Positions 21,464 to 33,766 of a stretch of 64,000 nucleotides of DNA are shown here, piece by piece. Made by a program: the position numbers and the translations under genes. The stretch is from positions 32,018,986-32,082,985 of the forward strand of contig NC_059301.1 of the NCBI RefSeq assembly GCF_017591435.1. Reading direction: 5' to 3'. This DNA comes from Portunus trituberculatus. Lineage: Eukaryota > Arthropoda > Malacostraca > Decapoda > Portunidae. Within the stretch, counting starts at the first letter, position 1; each line of letters starts with the position of its first letter. The notes under the pieces were generated by a model. The model was not told the origin of the DNA and made no database searches. It saw nothing but the letters and a program-made list of their open reading frames with translations.

Positions 21464-23994
21464 CAGGTATCCCTTGGTTAACGATAGGGTTACGTTTCCC
21501 AAAAACAGATCGCTAACCGAAACGATCGCTAACTGAGGGATTTGAAATTATCAACTACATACATGTATTTCGCGATGCGTAAATAAACGACACTTTCTAT
21601 GTTGTTAGTTGTTATTTACACCTTTAGAATTGGTAGTACTTACCTTGAGGAGTGGATGTGATATGCGTAGTGTGTTGTTTTGTGCCCCACAGGGCCTTGG
21701 AGGATTAAATCTCATCATGCCCACACCGACCCAAACTCGGTCAGCTGCTTCAAACCCTTCAAATTCTTGAGAGAATACGTTTTCCAGTGGGGGTGGGTCA
21801 TCCAGGCTCTCCTCATCGTCACTCAAGGTTACGGTGGATGTGAAGGATAGATTGATGTGGGTGGAGTTGTTTTGGAGGTGGATGGAGTTGTTTTGGAAGT
21901 GGGTGGAGTTTTTTTCGAGGTAGCAGGACGAACTTTGAAGTACGACGAGATGACTCCTATGGAAGTAGATGGGATTGCTTTTGAGGTGGATGGGGTAGCT
22001 TGGGAGGTGGATGGAGTTGCTTGATCGGTAGATGGGGTTGCTTGGGATGTGGATGGGGTTTTTCGGTGAGTGGTTTGAAGAAAGATGAGATGACTGTCTG
22101 TTTTGCCATCCTTTTCTTTGCCTCAAATAGTTCTTTATACACTTTCATGTCATTTTCTATAGCATTAGTCACGCCATTACTTCGGTTTGGGTTGGGGTCA
22201 TTCTCCTGGAGAAGATGTATGGCCTGGTTAATATGATTAAAATCTCCTCGAAAATCTTGACGGAGAGGGTTCTTTCAGGCTCCTTGTCCTCCTCCATTTC
22301 CTCCAAAGTATTTTGTTTCTCCAACTCCATGAGGTCGTCGTTGGAGAGAGGCTCAGAATGACTGTCCAGCAGTTCTTTACGTCATTCTCGTCCACCTCAT
22401 TGAAGCCTGCCTTATGGGAGATATGAACGATGTCTTTCCTTACTGCTGTAACATCGACAGGGACTTCCTGTTTACGTTCCACGCACTCAGGCCACAAATT
22501 ACGCCAACATCCATTCATTGCCGACTTGGACACCTCCTTCCATGACTCGTCGATGTTGTCGATCCCCTTTTTAATGTTATAATCCTTCCAAAATTGTTTC
22601 ATGGTCGGCTTGTCAGGGGTGTCAATGCAGGCCAACAGCTGTTTCATGGTGCGCCGCTGGTAATAGGCCTTGAAAGTAGCGATGACTCCTTGGTCCATCG
22701 GCTGGATGAGGGCAGTTGTGTTTGGGGGCATAAACATGACCTCAATATTATCTGCCCAGTCATTCATGCTCTCTGGGTGGCTGGGGCGTTGTCACACAGC
22801 AAGAGAAATCTGTTAGCAATGTTGTTTTGGGCAGCATATTCTTTTAGGAATTTGGAGAGGTATCCTGTCACGTAACTTTGCATGATAACAGTCGTCATCC
22901 ACCCCTTTTTGTTTGCCTTCCATACTACGGGCAAATATTCCTTAATATAGCCAGACAGAGCTCTTGGGTTTTGGGAATGGTAAATAAGGCATGGTTTAAG
23001 CTTAAGATCACCAGCGCATTCCCCCACCAATAATGTTAACCTGTCTTTAGATGCCTTGAATCCTGGTGCCGACTTCTCCTCCTTTGCTATAAACGTTCTC
23101 GATGACATCTTCTTCCAATACAGGCCTGTCTCGTCAAAGTTTAGAACCTGCTTGGCTGAATAACCTCCTTCCTCGATGCGCTCTTTAAGCAAAGGCTTGA
23201 AGGCGTTTGCAGCGGTTGATCCGAACTCGCTGCCTCCCCACTAACCTTGAGGTTGTGTAGACTCACGATGTTTGAAACGTTCAAACCACCCCTTACTGGC
23301 CTTGAAGGACACTGTCTCGCCTATGTTGAATTCTGGTTTCAGGTCCTCCCACAGGCTCAGTGCCTTAGTAGTAACGAGTTGGGTAGAAAGAGGCATGCGG
23401 CGGTGTGTGTGGTCTTCAATCCATAGCCTCAGCAAACGTTCCAATTTTTCCATAATCGGTTCCTGTTACGAGTTGTTGTGTGTTTGTGCAGGTTTGTGAC
23501 TTGGTTGGCCTGCTGCTTCACTTGTACTTTTTTCTGGAGAACTGTTGATACAGTTGATTGAGATAAACCAAGGGCACGAGCAATAGAGTTTACCCCTTCA
23601 CCACCCTCATGACGAGTCACAATGTTCAACTTAATATCAAGGCCAATGCTCTTTCTCGATTTTTTAGCCTTATCTCCGGTGGAGAACAATCGTTGGGTCG
23701 CTTGGAAGCCATCACTAAGTTCACTTGATCACAAATAAGCACAAAAAAAGAAGTTTAGAGCGAGCGTGATAGAGTTGTTGTTGCACAATCAAAACAGCGG
23801 GAAAGACTGTGGTGTGTTTACTGCACGGGCCGCTGGATGGAGGCGCTGATCGCGATTGCGATCGCGATTGCGATTGGTCAATCCGATCGTTAACCGAATT
23901 TTGGCGATCGTTAACCAAAAAATAGGGATTAATTTGGAGGGATCGTATGAGCGAAATATCGTTAAGTAGTCGATCGTTAACCGAGGGACACCTG
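21464..23994 (-). mobile_element. Tigger/pogo DNA transposon T1 (2.53 kb)
   Basis: Termini CAGGTATCCCTTGGTTAACG (left) and its near complement CGTTAACCGAGGGACACCTG (right) are flanked by TA at 21462-21463 and 23995-23996. GATCGTTAACC-type motifs recur inside both ends as subterminal repeats. The length fits a complete autonomous Tigger, and a whole transposase gene, damaged by frameshifts, lies on the minus strand. Confidence 0.9.
21605..23712 (-). pseudogene. Tigger transposase with DDD triad, frameshifted
   Basis: ATG at 23712 (MASKRP) begins a CENP-B-like protein: the first HTH (IGLDIKLNIVTRHEGGEG; LGLSQSTVSTVLQ), then the second HTH region (23453-23241, RLLRLWIEDHTHRRMPLS). The catalytic core shows all three aspartates in context: VLNFDETGLYWKKM, LLCDNAPA and QPMDQGVI. 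The C-terminal part ends in Pro/His/Ser-rich repeats toward 21605. Breaks lie near 23690, 23200-23240, 22765 and 22200. A repaired form is not implied. Confidence 0.85.
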
Positions 23995-24190
23995 TACAGG
24001 TAACTCGATTTATGCGATAGATGCATTCCAAGAGGCATCGTGTATATCAATATTCGTGTAAAACAAACTTGTAATTCTCATGAGAAACAATAGATAATAG
24101 GGGGAATGCGGGATGTGGTCCAAAAAAATTTGTACAAAATGCTCTATTTATTTGGCTAAATTGATATTTTTATAATTACCATTTTAAATA

Positions 24191-25147
24191 CAGGCAATCC
24201 CCGCTTAACGAAGGGGTTACGTTCCTAAAAATACTTCGTTAAGCGAAACTATGTTAAGTGAACTGATTATAACAAGTTTAATCCCTGACTTCAACTTTCA
24301 TTGAGAGTAAACAAAGCGAGAGTACATCATAATACAATGAAAGGTTTAATGAAAGCAAAAATTATGAAGTTAAACATTTAGGCAGTTTAATTTAAGTCAT
24401 TATAATGTACACTAATGTATGTATGTACGTAACTTTATAATGTTGATGATCTTAAATTTATGAAGGGAGGGAGAGTGAAACGTGAAAGACACTAACCGGC
24501 AACCTGTGGAATGTAAACAAAGGGAATATCATTGTACCACATTTCCACAAGGCTTTCCTTTTATCCATTGTAGAGTCACGAGTTCAAGTGGTTCTTTTAG
24601 CTTGCAAGGAAGATACGGTCTCATCAGCCTTCTTAATAGAGTCTTCTGACTTGAAAATAGTAGAGACAATAGATGGAGTCAAGATGGTGGCGAGCAATGC
24701 TCTAGTTTTCTCGCCTCTCTCTTGTCTGTGAATAATATCTAGCTTCACTTCAAGAGGAAGAGACATCCTGGTCTTCTTAGAAATGCTAGGCCACATTGCA
24801 GGGCATTTTGGTGGTAAGTTGAGCAAGGGAAGACGATGCTGTTATGTTTTGAAGAGGGGAGTGATTGGTGCGTTTGTTGTCCACGAGAGGCTTGATCTTG
24901 ATCGTGATCTTGATTCTACAGGTGTCCCAGGATTTCTCCTGAGGCAAGCCTTAGTATCGGCAGCTTCTGGTGTATTCAGAAGCCTGTCAGCATGCGTGAG
25001 ATGGCGGGGCTTTCAAACTTGTAAAAAATTACCTGGATAGAACTTCGTTAAAGCGAGTTTGGGGTCGTTAAACGAGCAGATGGTAGTAAAATGAAACCTT
25101 CGTTGTAGCGAAATTTCGTTGTGTGAACCTTCGTTAAACGGGGCCTG
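24191..25147. mobile_element. Tigger-type element T3, copy a, nested in T2
   Basis: Termini CAGGCAATCCCCGCTTAACG and CGTTAAACGGGGCCTG are flanked by TA at 24189-24190 and 25148-25149. The other T2 copy has the uninterrupted sequence TTTTAAATACTAGAAG at 55581-55594, an exact empty site. A transposase N-terminal remnant lies on the minus strand. Confidence 0.9.
24584..24826 (-). pseudogene. Tigger transposase N-terminal remnant in T3a
   Basis: The peptide includes MSLPLEVKLDIIHRQERGEK and SIVSTIFKSEDSIKKADETV, the first helix-turn-helix of pogo-type transposases. A related remnant is at 57176-57364 in the other T3 copy. No catalytic domain remains. Confidence 0.7.
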
Positions 25148-25514
25148 TACTAGAAGTGTATTTAAAGTAAAGGGAAAAGCAAGAAATGATAAGAGAAAGC
25201 AAAAAATAATAAGAGAAAACAACAAAACAAAGAATACGTAAACATAACACTCACTGCTTCACTGCCTTCACCACTCACACCACTCAGTCAGTCACCATCT
25301 TCCTCTGAGCTTTTCCACTTGATCAAAACTCCGCTTATCAAAAATGACCCCACAGTATAAAAGTGAACACTAGTAAAAGAATAAACGCAGGAAGCCAATG
25401 TCCTCACCCCTCACAAAGCACTCGCCGTCACTGTCCACTCTCTCGTGCGCTGTTTGAAATTGCGTCTGATGCTCAGTTTGAAAATGCAGTTGGGCCAAAT
25501 CGCATATAAGCAAA

Positions 25515-25795
25515 CAAGGGAGGTGGTGAGCCTGGGATTGGGCAGACGTCCACACATAGGTTTGAATCCTACCACGTGCAGCTTTGAACAAGTTACCTAC
25601 GTGTCACCATGATACCCAGGTTCTAGGTGGTTACACCCAAGATGGGCTTGGGTGGTGATGTGGACCCTAATATGGGTACCACTATAAATGAAATTGCCTG
25701 CGCCACTAATGGGTGGAAGCTGAACAGCGCTTCCTACACACTCTTCAAGTGAGCCTACAGGCGCTATAGGCCTTAATGTTATAAAAACAAAAAAC
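25515..25795 (+). mobile_element. tRNA-derived SINE inserted in T2a
   Basis: A pol III box B-like GGTTTGAATCC lies at 25559-25569, about 35 bp after a possible box A (TGGTGAGCCTG near 25524). A unique body of about 200 bp and an A-rich end (ATAAAAACAAAAAAC) follow. The other T2 copy (57101-57120) reads straight across the insertion point, GTATAAGCAAACTGATCGCA, which defines the boundaries. The parental tRNA is not clear. Confidence 0.65.
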
Positions 25796-25890
25796 AGATC
25801 ACACAAATTTAATTAATTATAAAAAAGTTTTCGGTCATGTATTAATAAAAACGCATAAATTAAACACTCGTAAATCAAGAGTTACTTGTA

Positions 25891-27359
25891 ATTATGGCAA
25901 ACATTTAAAGCCTACTAATAGCAGCGAACCATGCAGCAACTGATAAAGAGCACAGATGGGCCTGGCAAGCCCACTATCAGAGAATGGTGGAAGTCGTTTA
26001 TCATCAAGCACGCCTTAGATAACATCAAGTCATCTTGGGATGAGATGAAGACATCTACCATGAACTTGGTGTGGCATGAAGTATGGCCAGAATGCACGCA
26101 TGACTTCCCAGGCTTCACTGAAGACAACATAGGTGCGATCAGAAATGACATAGTAAATCTGTGCCATAGGGCTGACTTCGATGAAGTTGATGATGATGAT
26201 GTTCAAGATCTTTTGGAAAGCCATGCTGAACCTCTCTCAAATGATGAACTTATAGAGCTACACAAGGCATCACAGGAGACAGAAAAAGAGGGAGACGAGG
26301 AGGAGGAACTTGTGCGTGGCCTGGACATCAGAACTCTTAAAGAATGTCTCGGTGGTATCGAAAAAGCTCTGAAAAACCTGAAGGAACGTGACCCAAATCC
26401 AGCCAGGAGTAGCAAAGTGGCTCATGACATAGAGGAAAGTGTCAAGATTTATCAAGAAATCTGTGATGAAAAAACAAGAAAATACAAACAGTCTTCCATC
26501 TACCTGTTCTTCAAGCCAATCAGACATGCCGTCCCTGTCACATCTGCCAACCCTGCTACAACTGGCCATTCCACATACACTGCCAATGGTCCTACAGCTG
26601 GCCCTTCCTCCATATCCTCTTTCTTCAAACCAGTGAAATGTGCTGACCCTGCTACAGCTGGCCCTTCCACATCTACTTCCAACAGTGTAGACGACAACTT
26701 TTTATCTTTGTCTGTCCACTCAGCGGAAGATGAGTAAGGACTGAAATCCCTACTGTCCCTGAGCCTCGGGAGGGACATCATCTGATAGAATACATGGTGA
26801 GTGGAAGGTAAATAAAAACATTTTCTGTTTATTTCTTTTCCATAGTACTTTATTTATTTATTATTATTTTTATTATTTTCATGTATTTTCATTTCTGTAG
26901 GGGTGACTTTTGATGTGCTGGAATGCATTCCCTATTATTACATGTTATAATGGGTTTGGTATATGGTAGTTTCAATTTGCAGTAAGGTTTTCAGAAATGC
27001 ATATGTACCGTATAACGAGGATTTTTTCACTTACCTGTTCCTTCTACACACACTCCCGCCTTTCCTCCCCAGACAATGCTTCTCTCCTGAGTTTTTCTCA
27101 AGGTCATAGAGAAGTGGGGTGTGAAGATGGCTACTGCAAGGAGGAATAGGAAAACAGCTCATTGACTTGCGCACAGGGGTGATTGATTTTTTTCGTCACC
27201 GACAGACACAAGAAGACAATGCGTTCATTTCCTATAGTAGAAGTAACTACTAAGTAAAAAAAATATCTTAGTTACAGAAATGTTATATTTGAGTTGTGTA
27301 TAAATTGAGATGCAAACTTCATTACAGAACAAATTAAATGTGTAAGTTAGGTATCACTG
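25891..27359 (+). mobile_element. Tigger element T6, 5' truncated
   Basis: Transposase C-terminal coding sequence is followed by a 3' region ending GTTAGGTATCACTG at 27359 with TA after it, a typical Tigger terminus. The left half is absent: sequence immediately left is T2a, and beyond that T1, neither of which supplies the missing N-terminus. Confidence 0.7.
25931..26737 (+). CDS. Tigger transposase C-terminal part, long open frame
   Basis: This 268-codon frame begins at MQQLIKST; the preceding bases (25900-25930) still encode a damaged TFKAY..QRT that precedes this point in the T1 transposase. It matches T1 through WKSF..KHALDNIKSSWDEM and DFDEVDDDDVQDLLESHAEP. It ends with two copies of a FFKP...DPATAGPST unit. 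It lies after the third catalytic Asp, so it holds no complete active site. The open state over 268 codons suggests recent origin. Confidence 0.75.
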   Translation: MQQLIKSTDGPGKPTIREWWKSFIIKHALDNIKSSWDEMKTSTMNLVWHEVWPECTHDFPGFTEDNIGAIRNDIVNLCHRADFDEVDDDDVQDLLESHAEPLSNDELIELHKASQETEKEGDEEEELVRGLDIRTLKECLGGIEKALKNLKERDPNPARSSKVAHDIEESVKIYQEICDEKTRKYKQSSIYLFFKPIRHAVPVTSANPATTGHSTYTANGPTAGPSSISSFFKPVKCADPATAGPSTSTSNSVDDNFLSLSVHSAEDE

Positions 27360-27361
27360 TA

Positions 27362-27682
27362 TTTTCAATTGAATCCTTTGGTGTTGGTCTGGTATATAAG
27401 TAGATTGAGAGACAAATTTGGAGTGTGATAGAAGGGTTGAATGTGTACTCAGCAGAAAAGGATGCTAGAGTTACATATGGCTCTTAAATGTTTTTACAGT
27501 ACTCTGTGTGTTTTGTTTGAAGTGTGATAATGAAAAAGAAGTTACAGATGTTTCATAAATGTTTAGATGGGTTATACATAGCATGATATATTATTTGAAG
27601 CATGACAGCAAAAAACAAAAGGAATACAGAAGTTACATATGCCCTTGTATCATTGACTTATAGTTTATTGTTAATGCCGCAG
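27362..27682. other. Intron sequence before the SH2 exon
   Basis: AT-rich DNA with no recognised element leads to the acceptor ATGCCGCAG at 27682. The pyrimidine tract is weak, but coding continuity and phase support the junction. Confidence 0.5.
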
Positions 27683-27840
27683 GATAATGACAATCAGTAT
27701 CAAATATGGTACCATGGGAGGATGCCTGTCGGGAGAACTGAAGCAGAGGAGCTTCTCAACCAATACAGCTTCTTTGGCAATGGGACATTCCTTGTTCGAC
27801 ACTCTAAAAACTTCATTGGTGACTACACTCTGTCCTTCTG
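27683..27840 (+). CDS. PLCG: Phospholipase C gamma exon: first half of N-terminal SH2 domain
   Basis: This 158-bp internal exon begins in phase 0 after CAG and ends TCCTTCTG before GTGAGC, splitting a Trp codon. The peptide shows the SH2 start (WYHGRM, then EAEELLNQY) and the phosphotyrosine pocket GTFLVRHSK, with the invariant Arg at 27797-27799. NFIGDYTLSFW closely recalls TFVGDYTLSFW of the N-SH2 domain of PLC-gamma. This domain docks the enzyme to activated receptor tyrosine kinases. The second half is 35.9 kb downstream at 63785 with compatible phase. Open sequence upstream of 27683 is intron. Confidence 0.88.
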
Positions 27841-27945
27841 GTGAGCTAACAATTCAATTTTTTTTTCTCTCTCTCTCTCTCTCTCTCTCTTCACTATTTT
27901 AATGTTTATTTTATTTTCAATGTTAGAGGAGAGGGGCAACAAAAT

Positions 27946-28565
27946 GATTCAGCTAAAAGCCCCACTTAGATGACTCCTCGAACAAGGATAAGAGCCTTCA
28001 TAGATATAGTGCTTCATCACATGCACCATCTTTGTAGCTGTCCTCTGGATCCTTTCTGATTTTTTTATATCATTTTGTATATGTGGAAACCACACCACTG
28101 TTGCACGTTTAAGTCTGCGTCTTATCATGGTGGTTATGATGTTGTTCATCATACTCTTACCCATGTATTAATGTGTCTTTCTAGGACAGTGTTATTCACT
28201 AATTTTTGCAAGGCAGCCACTTGGGTTAAACACATTCGTTGAGAGAGCCGCAGCTAGTGCAAGCTAGCATAACTCAACTAAATTAAGTAGTACTGGGCTA
28301 CTAGTGCAATATAGTAAATAAGATAAATTAGATATGGTAATATTAGCCTATATATCTTGTTATTAAGAGCAAAATAAAGATGATGAGTGAAAGTGTGCTT
28401 TTTTGCTTTTATTTGTTTATTCATTTATTTTTCGAGAGCCGTAAATTGAGTCATCGCGAGGCGCGCAGTGAATACCACTGTTCTAGGGTCAGGGTATCTC
28501 ATATAACCACTCCCAGATCTTTATATTCCTTCCTCTTTATAACACTCTTCATTGTAATGATAAAC
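27946..28565 (-). mobile_element. LINE fragment, minus strand, split by a hAT MITE
   Basis: Minus-strand peptides MIRRRLKRATVVWFPHIQ and KSERIQRTATKMV are the RT-downstream segment of the CR1-group LINEs here. The sequence continues to the right of the hAT element with a KDLG-like motif. Both ends are truncated. A short plus-strand scrap of similar origin (DLTFEGRLKEIGL) lies at about 28585-28645. Confidence 0.7.
28187..28480. mobile_element. hAT-type MITE with 8-bp target duplication
   Basis: The element opens CAGTGTTATTCACT and closes AGTGAATACCACTG. The flanks TTCTAGGA (28179-28186) and TTCTAGGG (28481-28488) match at 7 of 8 positions. CAGTG termini with an 8-bp duplication are diagnostic for hAT transposons. 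At 294 bp it has no coding capacity. Confidence 0.85.
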
Positions 28566-28645
28566 CCATGTTGACAACTGTCAAGGGTTATAGGGTCTAT
28601 GACCTTACCTTTGAAGGAAGACTGAAAGAAATAGGACTACTGTTG

Positions 28646-29479
<834 letters not shown>

Positions 29480-29789
29480 GATAACATAACATAATAACAT
29501 GAATAATAGGATAACAAAGGGCCACCAGGGCCCATCTAGGTTATCCTGTATCAGTCGCACAGCGACCTCGTCATCAGTACTTAAAGATACACTTACAAGT
29601 ACACAATACATTATATACTAACTCTAAATATTTGGCCCATTAACAGGGCTAAGTCCTGCAGCGAAATCCTCTACAATTTGTGGTCCCCATACATGAGGAT
29701 CATGTCTTGTTTAACTATAGTAAATTTCTTATAAAAACTATCATACAGTGCTATACATAATTAAAAATCTAATAAATTTAAGTGCTTAT

Positions 29790-32550
29790 CTAATCTGTTT
29801 TAAACATTGTCAAACTAGTGCTATTTACAACCCTCTCTGGCAATGCATTCCAGAAGTCTACCACCCTATGACTAAAGAAATATTTTCTTATATCTAACCT
29901 GCAGCCTTGCTTTCTAATCTTCCTGCCATGATTTCTAGTCCTATTTTCCTCCTCTAAGGTTAAGAAAGATCTCACATCTATGTAGTTTGTATCTGAGAAC
30001 ATTTTAAATAACTCTATCATATCCCCTCTTATACATCTCCTCTCAAATGAAAACATGTTTAATTCCTTTAATCTTTCTATACTCCGGGCGCTTTAATGCT
30101 GGTATCATCCTAGTTGCTCTTCTCTGAACTGCTTCTAACATGTTGATATCTTGCCTATAGTGGGGTGACCAGGCCTGTATGCAATACTCTAAATGGGGCC
30201 TAACATAGGAATTATATAAGGTATGCACCACTTTCTTACTTTTATAACTAACATTTCTATTTATAAAACCCAGGATCCTATTTGCCCTATTTCTTGCTTC
30301 TAAACATTGCTTTGAAAATTTCATAGTCCTGTCTATTATTACTCCTAAATCCTTTCCTTCCTCTACTGCCTCTAGCCAACATCCCTCCATCTCATAGCTA
30401 AAGTTTGTGTTGTCTTTACCTAAATGCATAACCTGACACTTTTTAGAATTAAACTCCATCTGCCATCTGTCTGCCCATGCTATCAGCCTGTCCAGGTCTC
30501 GTTGTATTCTGTAATTGTCCTTTTCACCCTGTACTGCACATGCTATCTTAGTATCATCTGCAAACTTTGATACTTTGCTACTAATTCCTATATCTAAATC
30601 GTTAATGTACACCAAGAAAAGAAGAGGTCCTAGCACTGATCCTTGGGGTACCCCACTAACCACTTCCTTCCACTCAGACATTGCCCCATTTAATACTACT
30701 CTCTGTTTCCTATCAGAAAGCCATTCACTAATCCAATCAACTAACCTACCCCCTATCCCATGTAGTCTCAATTTGTACACTAGCCTCCTATGCGGTACCT
30801 TATCAAACGCCTTGCTAAAATCTAGATATATAACATCTATGCTATTTCCATCATCTAACTCCTTGGTAATATATTCTAAGATATCGAGCAAATTTGTAAG
30901 ACAGGACCTCCTGATCTAAAGCCATGTTGGGTATCTCTAATTAATCTATTCTCATTTAAATGCTCCCAAATACTACCCTTAATGATTTTCTCTAGTATCT
31001 TACATACTATACTAGTTAAACTGATCGGTCTATAATTATTCGCATCATCCTTCCTACCTTTTTTAAATATTGGAGTAACATTAGCTAACTTCCAGTCCTG
31101 AGGTATCTCAGCAAACCTAAGTGATCTTTCAAAGATTAACTTAAGTGCTTCAGAAATACTGTCTACACCCTCCCTAAGTACTCTGGCATGTAGCTCATCA
31201 GGACCACTAGCTTTCCTATCGTCTAGTTCAAGAATAAATTTCCTAATAATTCCCGGTTTTATATCAATATTTTCTAAAGCTCTTAAACTACTCGTCGCAC
31301 TGTTTGTAACAGGATTTCCTATTCTTTCCTAGTAAATACTGAAGAAAATTGTTCATTCAATAATTCTACTATGTCTTCATTTTGATCCACTACTACACCA
31401 TCTTTTCTGAGTGGTCCAATCCTATCCTTATTTCTTTTATCACTGACCTTGTAATAACTATATAATTTTTGGGATCTTTACTCCCAGCTCTAGCTAGTTT
31501 TATCTCTGCCTGCCTTTTACTTTTTTATAACCTTACTCAAATCATCTCTGACCTGTCTGTACCTAATCAAATCTACATCTTCCCACTTTTCTGCAACTCT
31601 CTATATGCCCTCTTCTTCTCTCTGATCTGGCTACCTATCTCATGAGTCCACCATAATGGCTTCCTGTTTCTCTGCCTTATATCTTTGTAAGGGATACACT
31701 GCATCACTATACCCTTTACTACAACCTTAAAAATATCCCACATCTCCTGTGCAGTTTTATTTCCAAAACTATCTTCCCAGTTTACCTCTCCTAATAACTG
31801 ACGTAACCTACCATAATTGCCTTTCTGATAGTTTGGGACTCTAGTCTTATTCACTATATTATCCCTACTGGAATTAATGATAAATCTAATTATATGATGG
31901 TCACTGTTTGCTAAAGTCTCTCCTACCTCAACTTCCTTTAAACAATGCTCAATATTTGTTAGTACTATGTCTAAAACCTTCCTCCCCTAGTAGGTTTATC
32001 TACCATCTGCACTAAATAGTTATCCTGAAAACTTTCCATAAACTTATTTTCACTAGCATCTCCTACCATCCTCTCCCAGTTTACTGACTTAAGATTAAAA
32101 TCCCTAAGATAATTGTCTGACTAGTACACCCCCTATTTATCTCATCTACCATAAGGTTGTCTACATCTGCTGACTGGTTAGGTGGTCTATAAAAGCTCCT
32201 ACTCTAATAACCTTACTTTTGTTTACTCTAACATCCAGCCATAAGGACTCTACTCTGTTATCTACCTTAATACCATTAACCTGACTGGAAATGAAGGATT
32301 TTTTTACATAAATAACTACTCCACCTATCCTACCAATTCTCTGGTGTAAATACATAATGTATCCATCTACTTCATATTCTTTCCTATTTTCCTAAACTTT
32401 TCCTCATTTACCCATGCCTCTGTGACACATACAACATCTAAGTCCTCCTCAACTATATAACTAGATAACTCGTCCTTCTTGTTCCTAAGACTCCTGGCAT
32501 TTACATAAAAACATTTAAGTCCTGCTACCTTCCTAGATGCTGTCTCCTTA
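29790..32550 (-). pseudogene. CR1 ORF2: endonuclease and reverse transcriptase, broken
   Basis: The start region encodes LKCFYVNARSLRNKKDELSS (near 32500), the first endonuclease motif. The RT region at 30891-30043 is open for 282 codons, with FDKVPHRRL, SGVPQGSVLGPLLF and the catalytic KFADDTKIA. RT-downstream segments follow (VRPHLEYCIQAWSPHYRQDI) and FPERV-like C-terminal sequence to 29790. Between 32400 and 30900 the frame is interrupted many times. Confidence 0.8.
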
Positions 32551-32673
32551 TTTGGAATCCTAATCTTATTCTCTCCTATTTGCACCTGGAAATCTTTCCT
32601 AATCTTTTCACTATCTCTGTTTATCCTATCTAATTTATGTCTAACATCTTTCTTCTGGAATGCATTTGCTACC

Positions 32674-33766
32674 TCACCCCCTACACTCCATCCCAACTCC
32701 CCCCTCCAGACATCCACTCAGCACATCCACACCCTTCCTACTCAGATGCACACCATCCCTAGCATACAAATCCCTTCGCCCATAGAACCTATCCCATACA
32801 TCCACAAAGCTGACACCCACATCCTTACACATCCCTTTTACCCAGTCATTCACACCAATGGGCCTAGACAACCATTCCCTGCTAACATACACATGAGGCA
32901 AGATTCCTGACACTACACACCTCCTACCACTCTCCCTTATCTTGCCTAACATTTCCCGAAATCTTGCCACTAACTCCTCCGACCCACCTGCTCTGACATC
33001 GTTCCCACCTACGTGCAAAACTACTACACCCTCCCTCTCCATCCCCCCAACCCTCTTCTGCACCTCCTTACTCACTGCTTTCACACCTGCACCAGGCATA
33101 CACACATTCGTCCTCTTATCCCTGTCTTTCCCACAGAAAGTGCTATCTAAATACAGTACCTAACCTGAGAGTCACCCACCACACACACCTGAGGTGTGCT
33201 AGGCACAACCCTCCTCCTCCTCTCCTCTACCCCCTTCTTTCTCCTTTCACTCACCACAACCACTTCATTCACTCCACTCTCACTCTCACTCTCCCCCTCC
33301 CCCTCCAACAAACCGAACCTATTTTCACACTCAACAGGTTTAGTCCTATCCTCCCTAACTGCCTCCGCTTTCCTTCCCTCGCAACCTGCCATCTCTGCCC
33401 ATCCTGACTACTATCTTTCCCAGTCTGGCTCGCCTGCTCCTCTTCCCCACTCTGCTCTTCCCGACAGAGGCCAAGCCACCCTGTCGCCCTCAGAAGGTCC
33501 AACCTTCGGCCTAACACTGATCTCCTGCCTAATTTTTTCCACTGCCTCCCCAAGCCTCTTAACCTCCTCCTTCAACTCAAAGATGAGAACTTCGTTCGCA
33601 CTTTTCCCCTCACTTAGCTTTCTCATTTCCTCTCACAATTCTTGGTGCTCAAGAGAAAGAACTAAATTCTCGCTCTTGAGCCTACACACCATACACTCAG
33701 AAAAGTCAACGACCTTCCTGTCATGCCCACACATCTCACACACAACAAACTCTCCCAATCCCATCT
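32674..33766 (-). pseudogene. CR1 ORF1: zinc-finger, coiled coil and SGNH esterase domains
   Basis: ATG near 33766 gives MGLGEFVVCEMCGHDRK and a second CxxC (ECMVC), a small Cys/His finger. A coiled coil follows (FELKEEVKRLGEAVEKIRQE, 33626-33411). The C-terminal part at 33105-32674 is an SGNH/GDSL-like hydrolase: VVVLHVGGNDVRAG resembles the GxND block, and DGVHLSRKG is the catalytic Asp-x-x-His block. CR1 ORF1 proteins are known to carry such an esterase. The N-terminal serine block lies in a shifted frame near 33150, where CVVGDSQVRY is visible. Confidence 0.75.

Larger units (their letters stand above)
23997..25888. mobile_element. Tigger-type MITE T2, copy a
   Basis: It opens CAGGTAACTCGATTTATGCG and closes with TCAAGAGTTACTTG, flanked by TA at 23995-23996 (shared with T1) and 25889-25890. 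A second copy occurs at 55408-57173. Without its two inserted elements (T3a at 24191-25147 and a SINE at about 25515-25795) it is about 0.65 kb and has no transposase. Confidence 0.85.

Noticed and set aside
22000..22070. GGATGGGGTTGCTT-type tandem repeats as a regulatory minisatellite
   Set aside because: They are the low-complexity Pro/His/Ser C-terminal coding tail of the T1 transposase on the minus strand.
25559..25569. Functional tRNA gene
   Set aside because: Box B only with poor acceptor pairing and a long A-tailed body; fits a SINE.
27602..27682. N-terminal extension of the SH2 frame from 27602
   Set aside because: Open by chance upstream of a splice acceptor; no similarity and incompatible with the preceding exon phase if included.
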